Positions 1 to 9,927 of a stretch of 64,000 bases of DNA are shown here, in pieces (position 1 is the first letter of the stretch; every line of letters starts with the position of its first letter). A model generated the notes under the pieces. It made no database searches. It was not told the DNA's origin and saw only the letters and a program-made list of their open reading frames with translations. The translations under genes were made by a program, and so were the position numbers. The stretch is from assembly GCA_951813255.1 (NCBI GenBank), contig OX638353.1:1550001-1614000 (forward strand). Reading direction: 5' to 3'. This stretch comes from an uncultured Dehalococcoidia bacterium. GTDB taxonomy: Bacteria; Chloroflexota; Dehalococcoidia; Lucifugimonadales; JAAXIE01.

Positions 1-21
1 CCATGAGGTGATCAGCAAGGG

Positions 22-1223
22 CTAGGAGGGCCCGTCAGACCTTACGGGCGCACTGCACCCAGGCCGGTCACACCGCCTGAGCGACCCGAGTCCTCTCACA
101 CGCCACCAGATTCGCCATCCGCGCCAGGTTGTAGGCCGTGGCCACCGAGTACCCCGCCAAGCCCGTCCGCTCTACTCCCCGGTACCGTGTCCTCCGCAAT
201 CCTCCCACCGTCTTCATCCACCCGAACACCTCCTCCACCCTCTTGCGCACCTTCTGGCTCGCCCTGTAGCCAGCGTGCCTCGTGGTGCGCCCGTCCATAG
301 CCGAGTGCACTCGCCGGGCCACGTGAGGCGTCACCCCACGATTACGCATGACCCTGACACACTCCCAGGTGTCGTAGCCCCTTATCAGCTCCCAGCGTCC
401 TGGGACGGTACCCCCGCTGCCTCGCATCGTCCAGCATCACGCTCCGCCCTACCCGTGGCCCTGCTAACCACGAAGTCCATCAGCAACCCGTTGCCGTTCT
501 CCATCAACGCGTGGCCCATGAATGACAGTTTGGCCTCCCTACCCTTCCCTTTACGCATCAACCTGGCCTCAGGGTCCGTCCTGCTCTCGTGGGTCTCGTT
601 CTTCAACCCCTGCCCACGGAAGTCCACCCACGGGTTGCCAAGGTCGTCGCCGGGCGGTGGCTCCTGATCTTCACGCCGTCGGAAGCTCTTGATACTGGCC
701 ACTGCCTCTATCAGCATCCCGTCCACGCTGAAGTGCTCGTCCGACAGGAGCCCACGGCGGTCCGCTTCCCATACCACCTCGTCGAACAGCCCCTGGCCTA
801 CACGGTGTTCCAGCAAACGTTTACGGTTCTTGGTGAACACCGTGGGGTCGAAGCTGCGCTCCATCAGGTTCATGTCCAGGAACCAGCGAAAGAGGAGATT
901 GTATTCCAACTCCTCGCAGAAGGCCCTCTCACTGCGTACCGAGTAGAGGGAGATGAGAAGGGAGGCCTTCAGCAGTCGCTCCGGTGGCACCGATGCCCGG
1001 CCCACCCTGGAGTACATCCGGTCGAACTCAGGTAAGAGACGTCCCAGCGCCTCGTCGGACACTTTCTTGGTGGTGCGTAGAGGATGGTCCTTGGGGACTC
1101 GCTCCTCGATGTCCACGTGGGCCAGCATCACTTCCTGTCCCTCATGCCTGCCGCGCATCCCGCACCTCCCCTACGTCTCCCTGGCATCCTAACTCACAAA
1201 ACTCTTTCTCCGCACCCTGCTAG
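22..1223 (-). mobile_element. IS5/IS1182-like insertion sequence, degenerate copy (left)
   Basis: About 1.2 kb carrying a single transposase reading outward (leftward). Imperfect terminal repeats are visible: CTAGGAGGGCCCG at 22-34, matched by CTAGCAGGGTGCG read on the minus strand from 1223 inward. CTAG occurs at both outer ends and may be part of the repeat or a target duplication. A second copy begins at about 63595 in the opposite orientation and shares the same inner end. Family assignment rests on the transposase; the exact ends are inferred from comparing the two copies. Confidence 0.75.
68..1158 (-). pseudogene. Frameshifted IS5-family DDE transposase
   Basis: The first open part (1158-385) carries the N-terminal DUF772-type domain of IS5/IS1182 transposases and the first catalytic Asp (FSVDGMLIEA). 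The second part (427-68) carries the segment around GYDTWECV, expected to hold the second Asp region, and the final Glu motif (RKRVEEVFGWMKT). Between them the reading passes through a third frame encoding MLDDARQRGYRPRTLGADKG, so two compensating single-base lesions lie near 385-445. Start at 1158 is supported by GGAGG six bases upstream. Programmed frameshifting is unlikely because two separate shifts are needed. Probably inactive. Confidence 0.8.
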
Positions 1224-1498
1224 GATTTTGACCTGCAACTCCAGCCACAGAATCACAGTGTGGGAGTCTTTCACGGTTCCGCTGGTGTCTTATGGCATGT
1301 TCGGTAAATGCCATCCTGGTTTCCCGACAGCAACAAAATATTCCGCTACTCGTGGTCGGTAGAATTGTACGATACTACGTGGGAGAGGTTCGAGTCCTCT
1401 TAAGTCGGCCTGACTTGACGGTAGGCAGTACCGTTCTTGAATTGGTGACGGCCTTTTAGCTCGTCACAGATGAGGAGTTCGAAACCGGTCAGGTGGAC
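1224..1498. other. Intergenic; tRNA T-arm-like sequence
   Basis: No gene is seen. Positions 1384-1400 form a perfect T-arm: a 5-bp stem AGAGG/CCTCT around the loop TTCGAGT. No matching acceptor 5' strand or anticodon arm could be found upstream, so this is at most a tRNA remnant. An inverted repeat GTGACG (1445-1450) / CGTCAC (1462-1467) lies just downstream of the dihydrodiol dehydrogenase stop and could be a transcript-end hairpin, though no T-tract follows. Confidence 0.3.
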
Positions 1499-2305
1499 CT
1501 AGGCGGGTAAATCCGGACCCCACCACGGCAAACTTGTACCGGTGTCGTTTAGCACTACCTCACCAGTGATAGTTCCTGATAACTCCGGACATGCCAAGAA
1601 CAGGTAGGTCCCGGACAAGTCATCGGGCCCGAGTGCTATCCGGAGGGGAGAGCTCGACCGCATCTTCTCTGCGAGAGCCGGATCCTCCCAATGAGATGCG
1701 CGGTGTTGGTCCAGGGTGGCCAGCCCGCGCAGATTTGTGACAACGCCCCCTGGCGCCACCCCATTTACTCTAATTCTGGGGGCCAACTCCACCGCCAACT
1801 GTCGGATCATTCCCAACACGGCATGCTTCGACGCGGTGTAGAGCACCCCACCGCCACCCGAGTTCAGACTGGCGACAGAGGCGGTGAGGACCATGCAGCC
1901 TCCACTCTTTTCCAGTTCCCCAACAGATGCTTTGGCTCCTAGAAGAAGGCCTTTAACATTAATCGAGAACTGCTCATCAAAGGCTTCGCTCAGCTTCTCT
2001 TTGGGGATATCTCTGAGGAGCGTAAACATATCAAACACGCCAGCATTCCCCACAAAGATGTCGAGCGTGCCGAAGGCGCTCACCGTCTGCGCTACGGCTG
2101 TCTCATTATCCTCCAAGCGTGATGTATTGCCCAGCACGGCTGTAAGGGAGGAACCAAAGTTAGACTCCAATTCCGCAACTCTTTCGGGCATCCGCTCCAG
2201 CACTCCTACCCGTGCTCCCTCTTGAATGAAGCGCCGGACTACGCTCCTTCCGATTCCGGACCCGCCTCCCGTAATCAGCGCGACTTTTCCGTCCAGAAGT
2301 CCCAT
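1499..2305 (-). CDS. SDR oxidoreductase, BphB-type cis-dihydrodiol dehydrogenase
   Basis: Predicted NAD-dependent short-chain dehydrogenase, 268 aa, that would oxidise a cis-dihydrodiol made by a ring-hydroxylating dioxygenase to the catechol. Visible features are the cofactor motif TGGGSGIG (12-19), an acidic residue ending strand 2 (VLERM, favouring NAD), NAG (87-89), and the tetrad Asn116-Ser143-Tyr156-Lys160 with YTASK. The segments around VLERMPERVAELE, FDEQFSINVKG and RVNGVAPGG follow the pattern of biphenyl dihydrodiol dehydrogenase BphB rather than generic SDRs. It is the last gene of the minus-strand operon, directly after two dioxygenase alpha subunits, which fits the role. GGGAGGA lies about 10 bases before the ATG. 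Substrate is unknown. Confidence 0.82.
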   Translation of the reverse strand: MGLLDGKVALITGGGSGIGRSVVRRFIQEGARVGVLERMPERVAELESNFGSSLTAVLGNTSRLEDNETAVAQTVSAFGTLDIFVGNAGVFDMFTLLRDIPKEKLSEAFDEQFSINVKGLLLGAKASVGELEKSGGCMVLTASVASLNSGGGGVLYTASKHAVLGMIRQLAVELAPRIRVNGVAPGGVVTNLRGLATLDQHRASHWEDPALAEKMRSSSPLRIALGPDDLSGTYLFLACPELSGTITGEVVLNDTGTSLPWWGPDLPA

Positions 2306-2473
2306 GACGTTTCGGTCCTCCCCACATTGTCTGATGCGTAGACGCCTTCGAGTCCGCGGTAGTGCAATATCAACCCGCTACCATCCATGGAAGTGCGGCA
2401 AAATATCGCAACTGTCATTTGGGCTGGTTACCTGGGAGCGTATCTCAGACCAGCTATCGGTGTTGCTTGAGCA

Positions 2474-3778
2474 TCAAGGTGTCATAGGCAGCTTTGCCCA
2501 GCTGCTGGTGTCCATCATCTCAGCCCACCGCCGGTAGAAGGCACGCTGGGCTATTTCGCTGAAACGGTGGTCGCTGACAAGGGCATTCAGGTCCTCGCGG
2601 AACTGCTCGTGCCCTACACCCAACTGCATGTTCATTGGATGACGCTTGGCAACGACGCCTCGGCAGGTAAGGGTGCATTCTTGCCAGTTGTCCATGTCAT
2701 CTTGTTCAAAAGTACCCGCCGGACTAAACCCCCTGACTACTCCTCGGCGTATGGCCTCTTTGACCGCAGGCGGGGCCTTTTTGTCTACGTATCCGTAAGA
2801 CCAGATCTCCGTTTTATCGGGTCCTCGTGGATGCCACACTCGGAAAGTGCGCGAAACTCCACGCAAAATGGCAAAGTTGGGAAACACATTGCCCACAATC
2901 GGCGCGATGTGATTCAGGCGAGGTCCGAGCCGTTCCTCTACTTCTGGACGAATCTCCTCTTCATAAGCCATTAATTCCGGTATCGGAGGTTCAATCGGAT
3001 CCGCTGGGCCCAATGCTCCTATGCCGTGTCCATTTCCGGGCGAAAGTGCAGCCCCTGTCGCCTCAGGTACGAAAGTAGATATGAGGTTAGGCGACACCCC
3101 CGCAGGCTGGGGGAAGGTCTTTAGAGCGGCTAAATGGGTCCATCCAAAGTGATAGGAGTCGCTAGCGAAGTTCTCCGCCGCCAATTTCCAATTGAAGTTC
3201 CCCACCCACTTGTGGACTCCGGGGAGAACCTCAATCCCCCCTTCACGCCGGTCAAAGAACACATCCATGTACCAAGTCATCTCTCCCAGATAGTCCAACA
3301 GTGGCGGTGCCGCAGAGTCGAACGTGGCGAAGTAGAGGCCCTTGTATTGGTCAATTTGAGCTACAGGCACCAACCCCCACTGTTGACGGTCCAACTCGCC
3401 ATAGTAGGCGTCCTGCAAACTGGGCACCGCTACCAGCTTCCCGTCGCTGCCATAAGTCCAGCCATGGTAAGCGCAAGTGAACGAAGCTGCGTTGCCTGCA
3501 TCGGCACGACACACCCGGTTGCCCCTGTGTCTACATACGTTGAGGAAGGCATTTACCTTTCCATCGCCATCGCGCACCACCAGCACAGGGTCGCTTCCCA
3601 AGTAGGTGGATAGGAAGTCGCCGGGATTCGCAATCTGCGTCTCATGGCATAAGAACAGCCAGCAGCGCGCGAATATCTGCTCTAGCTCCTGCTCATAGAT
3701 GTCTTGTTCAATAAATATTTTCCTGCTGACGAACCCCTTCTCGTAGTCCACCAGTCCCCTCATCGACGATGCCACCAT
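2474..3778 (-). CDS. Rieske ring-hydroxylating dioxygenase alpha subunit (copy 2)
   Basis: Predicted oxygenase component (434 aa) adding O2 to an aromatic ring. The Rieske 2Fe-2S ligands are Cys82-x-His84 and Cys102-x2-His105. The mononuclear iron site is Asp207-x2-His210-x4-His215 in [13 protein letters not shown]. The start is set at 3778 because GGGAGGAG lies 5-7 bases upstream; an upstream extension in the same frame would run into the preceding gene. It is a close paralogue of the gene at 3831-5129, with the same motif numbering and 52 bp between them, so a tandem duplication. The region after the iron site differs most (LKTFPQPAG versus MMTLYQPLE), suggesting a different substrate pocket. 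No beta subunit, ferredoxin or reductase gene is present nearby. Confidence 0.88.
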   Translation of the reverse strand: MVASSMRGLVDYEKGFVSRKIFIEQDIYEQELEQIFARCWLFLCHETQIANPGDFLSTYLGSDPVLVVRDGDGKVNAFLNVCRHRGNRVCRADAGNAASFTCAYHGWTYGSDGKLVAVPSLQDAYYGELDRQQWGLVPVAQIDQYKGLYFATFDSAAPPLLDYLGEMTWYMDVFFDRREGGIEVLPGVHKWVGNFNWKLAAENFASDSYHFGWTHLAALKTFPQPAGVSPNLISTFVPEATGAALSPGNGHGIGALGPADPIEPPIPELMAYEEEIRPEVEERLGPRLNHIAPIVGNVFPNFAILRGVSRTFRVWHPRGPDKTEIWSYGYVDKKAPPAVKEAIRRGVVRGFSPAGTFEQDDMDNWQECTLTCRGVVAKRHPMNMQLGVGHEQFREDLNALVSDHRFSEIAQRAFYRRWAEMMDTSSWAKLPMTP

Positions 3779-3830
3779 CGCACTCCTCCCGCTGAGTAGG
3801 ATAGGTCGCGTTTTCCAATAGCGAACTGCC

Positions 3831-5129
3831 TTAGAGATCTGCCCAACTTTGGCCATCCATCAGGTCGGCCCAGCGCTGGTAGAAGGCACGTTGGCTGCCC
3901 TCGCTGAAGCGGTGGTCGCTGGCCCATGCCCCTAACTCCTCGTGGAAGTGGTCATGTCCCACCCCCAACTGGTAGTTCATGGGGTAGCGTCGTGATACCG
4001 TTCCTCGACAGGTCTGAGTACATTCCTGCCAATTGTCCATATCGTCCTGTTCGAACGTACCTGACGGGCTAAAGCCGCGGACAACGGCTAAACGAAACGC
4101 TTCCTTTACTTCTGGTGGAGCTGCTGTGTCCACAAAGCCATACGACCATATCTGTGTCTTTTCAGCCCCTCTAGGATGCCATACTCGGAAGGTTCGGGAG
4201 ATGCCTCGAAGTATAGAGAAGTTGGGGAAAACATTGCCGACCACAGGGTTCATCAGCTCTAATCGTGACCCCAAACGTTTCTCTACCTCAGGACGAATCT
4301 TCTCTTCGTAGGCCAATATCTCTGCCACCGGAGGGTCAACAGGATCGTTGGCACCCAACACTCCCAATCCATGACCGTTCCCTGGCATGACGGCATGACC
4401 GGTGCCAACCAGTTGGAAGGACGATGGGGAACCCCCGTCCACGAGTTCTTCCAGCGGCTGGTATAGCGTCATCATAGCTGCTAGGTGGGTCCAACCTACG
4501 TGGTAAGAGTCGCTGGCGAAATTTTCAGCAGGGATCTTCCAGTTGCAGTTAGCTACGCATTTGTTCACACCGGCCAGTACCTCAACTCCCCCCTCACGCC
4601 GGTCAAAGAAGACATCCATGTACCATTTCATCTCGCCCAAGTAATCCGACAGTGATGGTGCCTCACGATCGAACGTAGCAAAGTAGAAGCCCTTGTAGTG
4701 GTCTATCTGAGCCACAGGCGCCAAACCCCACTTCCCACGATCCAGCTCTCCATAGTATGCATCCTGGAGGCTGGGCACCCCTGTCAGTTTCCCGTCATTG
4801 CCATAGGTCCAGCCATGATAGGCACAAGTGAAGGATGCTGCATTGCCAGCATCGGCGCGACACACGCGGTTGCCTCTATGGCGGCATACGTTAAGAAAGG
4901 CGTTGACCTTGCCGTAGGTGTCCCGCACCACTACGACCGGGTCTTCTCCCATGTAAGTAGTGAGGAAGTCACCGGGGTTCGGGATCTGTGACTCATGACA
5001 TAGGAAGAGCCAACAGCGAGCAAAGATCTGCTCTAGTTCTTGCTCGTAGATGTCCTGCTCAATGAAAATACGCCTGCTAACCAATCCCGTCTCGCTATCC
5101 ACAAGTCTCCTCATCGCCATCGTAGCCAT
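3831..5129 (-). CDS. Rieske ring-hydroxylating dioxygenase alpha subunit (copy 1)
   Basis: Predicted catalytic subunit of a ring-hydroxylating oxygenase, 432 aa, with complete metal sites: Rieske Cys82/His84/Cys102/His105 and iron site Asp207/His210/His215. The length is typical of class II or salicylate-hydroxylase-like alpha subunits. AAGGAGT lies about 7 bases before the ATG. It sits between livM and its own paralogue (2474-3778). The pair, followed by the dihydrodiol dehydrogenase, suggests cis-dihydroxylation and rearomatisation. Electron-transfer partners must be encoded elsewhere. The two alpha subunits could form separate homotrimers or one mixed oligomer; the sequence does not decide. 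Confidence 0.9.
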   Translation of the reverse strand: MATMAMRRLVDSETGLVSRRIFIEQDIYEQELEQIFARCWLFLCHESQIPNPGDFLTTYMGEDPVVVVRDTYGKVNAFLNVCRHRGNRVCRADAGNAASFTCAYHGWTYGNDGKLTGVPSLQDAYYGELDRGKWGLAPVAQIDHYKGFYFATFDREAPSLSDYLGEMKWYMDVFFDRREGGVEVLAGVNKCVANCNWKIPAENFASDSYHVGWTHLAAMMTLYQPLEELVDGGSPSSFQLVGTGHAVMPGNGHGLGVLGANDPVDPPVAEILAYEEKIRPEVEKRLGSRLELMNPVVGNVFPNFSILRGISRTFRVWHPRGAEKTQIWSYGFVDTAAPPEVKEAFRLAVVRGFSPSGTFEQDDMDNWQECTQTCRGTVSRRYPMNYQLGVGHDHFHEELGAWASDHRFSEGSQRAFYQRWADLMDGQSWADL

Positions 5130-5391
5130 GTTTCGACTCCTTCAACAATTTTAAAAGGCACCCTATTGGGCGTCGGTATTCGTATCCAGAGACCGGTTAT
5201 ACATACATTATTCGTTTTAACTCTTCGATTCTCGCTAGCAATCTACTATTCTAGCTTCACCCAACAAGGAGTCTACGAAGTTTCGCTACCTCCTGTCAAT
5301 GCCGGAGGGCTTATCAAATCCATTTGAAGATTGGCCATTGCCTCCCTCCGTTGGTCGCTCTACCAGAACCGAATGCCAGTCACAGTGTTTT

Positions 5392-6384
5392 CTATCCTGC
5401 CCCTTCTCGTTCTTGATGTTGTCGCCTCACTTGTAATCCACGTAGCTGGTGGAACCGCTTCATGATCTCGACGGCCAGACCTCCGCGAGCGTACGCTGCG
5501 AAGATGAAAATAGATCCCAACACCAACGGCCACCGTTCTGGGAGGTAATCGCTTGCAAAAAACTGTATGACAATTATTAGTACTGCTCCCAGAATGGGAC
5601 CAAATTTTGTACCAGGTCCCCCCAGGGCGACCATGAGGTACACGTTAGCAGATGTCAGGATTCCTGTATCGTTGGGTACTACTATCCGATTAAGATAGGC
5701 AAAGAGTACCCCAGCAATGGCAGCGAACGCCCCGGCAATAACAAATGCTGCATACTGATACAGCCATGAGTTGTATCCAAGCATGCGCATACGACGCTCG
5801 TTGTCACGAATACCTTGCAGGGCAAGCCCAAAAGGCGAATCTATAATCCGCTGCATTACGAGGAACGATATAATCGATATACTGAAGACGAAGTAATAGT
5901 AACTCAACGCGTTCCAATCAATAGAGACCAACCCCAAGTCAGGACGAGGAATGCCGGCTAGTCCGTTGTCCGCTCCCGTCACGTCGCGCCACTCTCTTGC
6001 AGCCGAGAACACGAGTTGGCCCAGGGCCAAGGTGACTAACAGGAAATAAATCCCTTTGGTCCGCAGGGCGAGCAAGCCAAAGATCGCTGCCAGTAGTGTT
6101 CCTAGTCCTACAGCACCGAGTGCGGCGAACCAGAAGCTCGAGACGTCATATTTGACAGACAAAACACCGACCGTGTATGCGGCTACCCCAAAGTACGCGG
6201 CATGGCCCAGAGATAACAGTCCGGTATAGCCGACAATCAGATTGAGGCTCATAGCCAGTAGCGCAAAGATCAATACCCTCGCAGCCAGGCTCTGATGAAA
6301 TGAGGGTAAGATGGCTGGTAAGACCACTCCAATTACGATGACCGCAAGTACCGGTGGCAATCGTCTTGAGGTGAAGAGACCCAT
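5392..6384 (-). CDS. livM: Branched-chain-amino-acid-type ABC permease LivM
   Basis: Inner-membrane permease of a HAAT-family ABC importer, 330 aa from the ATG at 6384, with about ten hydrophobic segments. The family signatures MSLNLIVGYTGLLSLGHAAY near the N-terminus and VYLMVALGGPGTKFGPILGA near the C-terminus are present. The frame stays open further upstream but that part overlaps livH and makes no membrane protein, so 6384 is preferred; the ribosome site there is weak. It lies 32 bp after livH. Placement among oxygenase genes suggests an aromatic or related organic solute rather than leucine. Confidence 0.88.
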   Translation of the reverse strand: MGLFTSRRLPPVLAVIVIGVVLPAILPSFHQSLAARVLIFALLAMSLNLIVGYTGLLSLGHAAYFGVAAYTVGVLSVKYDVSSFWFAALGAVGLGTLLAAIFGLLALRTKGIYFLLVTLALGQLVFSAAREWRDVTGADNGLAGIPRPDLGLVSIDWNALSYYYFVFSISIISFLVMQRIIDSPFGLALQGIRDNERRMRMLGYNSWLYQYAAFVIAGAFAAIAGVLFAYLNRIVVPNDTGILTSANVYLMVALGGPGTKFGPILGAVLIIVIQFFASDYLPERWPLVLGSIFIFAAYARGGLAVEIMKRFHQLRGLQVRRQHQEREGAG

Positions 6385-6416
6385 CGGATCCAACGTTGGA
6401 ACAAGCCGAAAGATAT

Positions 6417-7274
6417 TCAAGTAGCTTTGCCTAGTAAGCCTTGCGGCCGGAGGACCAGCATCAGCACCAGTACTGCCCAGATGCTGAAAACGGCAAGGTC
6501 CTGAGCGTAGACGGCCACCAGGGTTTGCGTCGAAGCAACCACCATGGCTCCAATGAAAGCTCCCGGAATCGAACCCATGCCACCAACGATTACCACAACG
6601 AGAGCCAACAGCAGAGTATCGAAAGCAAGTGTATGCCACACCCCCATGAGAGGGGCTGCCAAGAATCCGCCAATCCCTGCCATCATCGCGCCTACGGCGA
6701 AAGTCGCCATGGCAATTAAAGGATAATTCAGACCAAGAGCTGAAACCATTTCCCTGTTTTCCAGGCCAGCCCTTACTATAGCGCCTATTTTTGTCCGAGC
6801 CTCGCATAGCCAAAGTATCGCGAACAAGACGAAGCCTACAAATATCAATGCAGTTCGCTGGATAGGGAAAGCGTAGGCCCCAACATCGAACGATCCAGTC
6901 AGATAGCCAGGAAGTACTGGAGGTGGGACCCTTGCACTCCAAATCCAAATCACTATGTTGACGGAAACGTATACCAACCCAAAAGTAACAAGCACTTGCT
7001 CATCGAACCGTTGGTACAGATGCCTCAGCCAGCCCCTTTCAAGCACGAGACCGGCGACACCGGCGGCCAGAGCTCCGCCTAACCCCGCAAACCAATATTC
7101 GACCCCAATCGACTGCAGGTAAACGCCAATATAGGCCCCAATCATAACCAAGGCCCCGTGGGCAAGATTCAGTACGCCCATTAGGCCCATGACCAGAGAT
7201 AGACCGACTGAGATAATGAAAATAACAGAACCAAGGGCGATCGCTGTAAGCGCGGTAGTGGCCCAAAAGTCCAT
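6417..7274 (-). CDS. livH: Branched-chain-amino-acid-type ABC permease LivH
   Basis: Second membrane subunit of the HAAT importer, 285 aa, all-helical. Family marks are MGLMGVLNLAHGALVMIGAY in the first third and VVIVGGMGSIPGAFIGA near the C-terminus. It pairs with LivM just downstream and presumably receives solute from the lipoprotein at 7401-8573. The weak GGGATTGAG sequence precedes the ATG. Confidence 0.9.
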   Translation of the reverse strand: MDFWATTALTAIALGSVIFIISVGLSLVMGLMGVLNLAHGALVMIGAYIGVYLQSIGVEYWFAGLGGALAAGVAGLVLERGWLRHLYQRFDEQVLVTFGLVYVSVNIVIWIWSARVPPPVLPGYLTGSFDVGAYAFPIQRTALIFVGFVLFAILWLCEARTKIGAIVRAGLENREMVSALGLNYPLIAMATFAVGAMMAGIGGFLAAPLMGVWHTLAFDTLLLALVVVIVGGMGSIPGAFIGAMVVASTQTLVAVYAQDLAVFSIWAVLVLMLVLRPQGLLGKAT

Positions 7275-7400
7275 CGATCCGACTCAATCCCGGTAGCTAT
7301 TCAGAAAAGTGTATGAACACTTCATCATAGCCACCGGCCACTCTTGATTTTGCAATCGACCGCTATGCGGCACCTTCAGACTGACTGCCTAGTAACCATG

Positions 7401-8573
7401 CTATTCCCTACCGAAGTAAGAATCAGGGTACTCGTCTATGGGGATCCATAGGTACTCATCGTCGACTTTATCCACACGGAAAATGTAGAACGTGGAACGT
7501 CCCCACTGTGTGTCCGGGTCGAACCTGAACTTACCAGTGAGAGTGTCGAGCTCGGTGCTTTGAATTGCGCTACCCAGGGTCTCGGGGTCGGTATTCCCGT
7601 CCGTACGCTCTAGCGCATCGATAAGTACACTAGCGCTCCTGTATGCCACATAGACGGCGTCGCCATATAAAGGTTCGCCGGTTTTGGCTTCTATCCGCGC
7701 AACCCATTCTTTATTCTCTGGGGTATCTATTGAAGGCGCGTACCAAGCCGTACCAAGCATACCCACGGCTGCGTCACCCATTTCATGGAGGTGTTCCTCG
7801 TTAATAGTGCCGGAGCCCAGAGGCGAGATCATCGGCAAGTCGACTCCGAACTCTTCGGCCTGCTTCACTAGTGACCAGGCGTATGGGGCGATACTCCAAA
7901 CTGCGAACGCGTCTGCGTCATCCAGATTAGTCATATAAGGGGCAAAGTCAAAGACTTCGAATGGGTGCCATTGTTCTTGGACCCGCTTTCCGCCGCGTCC
8001 CTCGAACCCATCCACAAACCCATTGATGAAGTCCCACCCGGCTACATAGTCGATTCCCAAGCTGGTCACCGTACGATAGCCCAGTTCGTCATAGGCGTAT
8101 TGTCCCATTAGGTAAGCTATATCCTTTAGAACACCTCCCACGCCATGGAAATATTTGTACTGACCGAGACCGATATTGTGATTCATCATCGACAAATTAG
8201 GAATTTGCTGCTCGTCGAGGTACGGTATGACGGCCTCGGCGGTATGGCTGTAAAGAGGCCCGATTACAACCTCGACGTTATCCCCCTCTGCCAGTTTTCT
8301 CGCCTTATCAAGGCCAATGGACGGATCGGCAGCCGCATCCTCGACGATGAGCTCGACCTGTCTGCCTGCTACTTCGTAGTTCCGTTCTTCGAAGGCAGCC
8401 TCAATCCCCGTTCTGAGTCTAACGGCGAAGGCTGGATCAGGCCCGGTCAACGGCAGTAATAGCCCGACTCTGATCGGTTCAGTAGGCCCTTCGTCCCCAC
8501 TTCCACATCCAATGCCAAACGCAATCAGTAGTAGTCCAATCCCTAACACTCGCCAGATCGTACTCTTCTTCAC
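7401..8573 (-). CDS. ABC solute-binding lipoprotein, HAAT family (LivJ-like)
   Basis: Extracytoplasmic binding protein of the importer encoded around it. A GTG start at 8573 is chosen: AAGGGGG lies five bases upstream, and translation from it gives a clean type II signal peptide starting MKKSTIWRVLGIG and ending at the lipobox FGIGC. The mature part begins with the periplasmic-binding type 1 pattern IRVGLLLPLTGPD. About 390 aa in all, usual for the family. It lies between a Rieske oxygenase gene and livH, an arrangement seen for transporters of aromatic acids and other catabolised solutes. The ligand cannot be read from sequence. Confidence 0.88.
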   Translation of the reverse strand: MKKSTIWRVLGIGLLLIAFGIGCGSGDEGPTEPIRVGLLLPLTGPDPAFAVRLRTGIEAAFEERNYEVAGRQVELIVEDAAADPSIGLDKARKLAEGDNVEVVIGPLYSHTAEAVIPYLDEQQIPNLSMMNHNIGLGQYKYFHGVGGVLKDIAYLMGQYAYDELGYRTVTSLGIDYVAGWDFINGFVDGFEGRGGKRVQEQWHPFEVFDFAPYMTNLDDADAFAVWSIAPYAWSLVKQAEEFGVDLPMISPLGSGTINEEHLHEMGDAAVGMLGTAWYAPSIDTPENKEWVARIEAKTGEPLYGDAVYVAYRSASVLIDALERTDGNTDPETLGSAIQSTELDTLTGKFRFDPDTQWGRSTFYIFRVDKVDDEYLWIPIDEYPDSYFGRE

Positions 8574-8657
8574 AGCTACCCCCTTTATGCCACTCTTATA
8601 TTGCGCTCTTGTACTCAAGCATAAGTTAAGGTGTGTTCTTGCAGATACCGCCGAGCT

Positions 8658-9830
8658 TCAGGTGCCGCCTTGCACTTCACCACGTGCAGTCTTGTTGCAC
8701 AAATCTATGAAGGCAAGGGGGAAAGAGTCGGGGCGAAAGTCCCTGGACATAGGATTAGCGCCGTCGTCTTCAATCGCCTTTTTCGTTTGTGCCTGCACTA
8801 CCGCACCATCTTGATCAATCAGACGGTGGACTATCAGTGGGGTCACATAGGCACGATACTTGAGGTAACGCCACAGCCTCGTGAAGATACCGCCACGTTT
8901 CTCATGAATGATCTGAGTCAGCTGGTAGTGGGACTCATCTACGGGTACCCACCACTCGTAATACACTGATACATCAGTGGGAAACCGTGTCACACGTACG
9001 ATTCCGGGAAGTCGCATTGACACAGTAGTCGGTTCGGCCTTCTCGTCAAATCGTCCTATCCCGAAGCGTCGCCATGGTCGAGCTGGGGGCCAAACACCCA
9101 GACCAGGATATGTTGCTTGTTTAGCCAGACCTTCGGCCGTCTCCACTACATACAAGCCATCGGGCTCTTCGCGAACGATGGTCCCGGCCCCCGTGGTGTG
9201 TGCCCATAAGGGATTCAGTAAGTTGCTAAGAGCATAACGATGCAGGACCGGAAAATGCCCGACACCGGTATTCTCCGCGTGGTAGCGCCAGTTTCCCGGG
9301 CGCACCTTGTCCTTGTTGTCAGAGAGGCCACGGATGCGGACCAAGACATGGTTGTCATCGTCCAAGATCCCATCTGGGATATCCTGGTCTACGGGTACTG
9401 GGGGCATCCGGCCCATCCATATCCAAACGATACCCTTGCGCTCCTCCACAGGATATGTACGGACACGAGCTTTGCCCACCACAGGTGAGTCCGGGCCGTC
9501 GGTCAAGGCCGCAACGCATACCCCCGTAGCGCAATCGTATGTAAACCCATGATTTGAGCAGGTGATAGTTGTGGAGTCCTTGAACTCGTGCCGTCCCTGA
9601 GAAAGGGGAACTCCTCTATGTGCGCAATGGTCGCTCAACGCATAGACCCTACCGCTGCGTCGCAAGAACACCACGTCCTCCCCACCTAGTTTTGCGGGCA
9701 CGGGCTTCTCACGTACTTCTTTTGAGCTGAGAACGGGCCACCAATAGTTCTTAAGCCCCAAGACTGCACGCTCATACGTACTATCGGTCCGTTCGTGGAT
9801 GCCAGTCTCGCTACCTAGTTGCCCGACCAT
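8658..9830 (-). CDS. Rieske non-heme oxygenase, single-component-like (PAO/VanA type)
   Basis: Predicted Rieske oxygenase, 390 aa from the ATG at 9830, chosen because GGAAGGAG lies five bases upstream. The Rieske ligands are Cys69-x-His71 and Cys91-x2-His94 (spacing of 19 between pairs, slightly long). The mononuclear iron histidines are His192 and His197 in ENTGVGHFPVLHR. The bridging Asp normally three residues before the first histidine is Gly189. It is distinct from the two alpha subunits downstream and resembles the terminal oxygenases of demethylases or chlorophyllide-type enzymes. It lies between livF and the solute-binding lipoprotein, so it probably acts on the imported compound. Confidence 0.82.
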   Translation of the reverse strand: MVGQLGSETGIHERTDSTYERAVLGLKNYWWPVLSSKEVREKPVPAKLGGEDVVFLRRSGRVYALSDHCAHRGVPLSQGRHEFKDSTTITCSNHGFTYDCATGVCVAALTDGPDSPVVGKARVRTYPVEERKGIVWIWMGRMPPVPVDQDIPDGILDDDNHVLVRIRGLSDNKDKVRPGNWRYHAENTGVGHFPVLHRYALSNLLNPLWAHTTGAGTIVREEPDGLYVVETAEGLAKQATYPGLGVWPPARPWRRFGIGRFDEKAEPTTVSMRLPGIVRVTRFPTDVSVYYEWWVPVDESHYQLTQIIHEKRGGIFTRLWRYLKYRAYVTPLIVHRLIDQDGAVVQAQTKKAIEDDGANPMSRDFRPDSFPLAFIDLCNKTARGEVQGGT

Positions 9831-9927
9831 ACTGGCTCCTTCCAGCACCGCTCCTAGCAGTGTCTCCCAGCGGGGATAAGATGAAGCGCCTATAACTGCA
9901 TCTAATTCTGGTCGAATAAAACGACCT

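Noticed and set aside
6385..6948. N-terminal extension of livM
   Set aside because: It overlaps livH, encodes no membrane helices, and the LivM family starts near the ATG at 6384.
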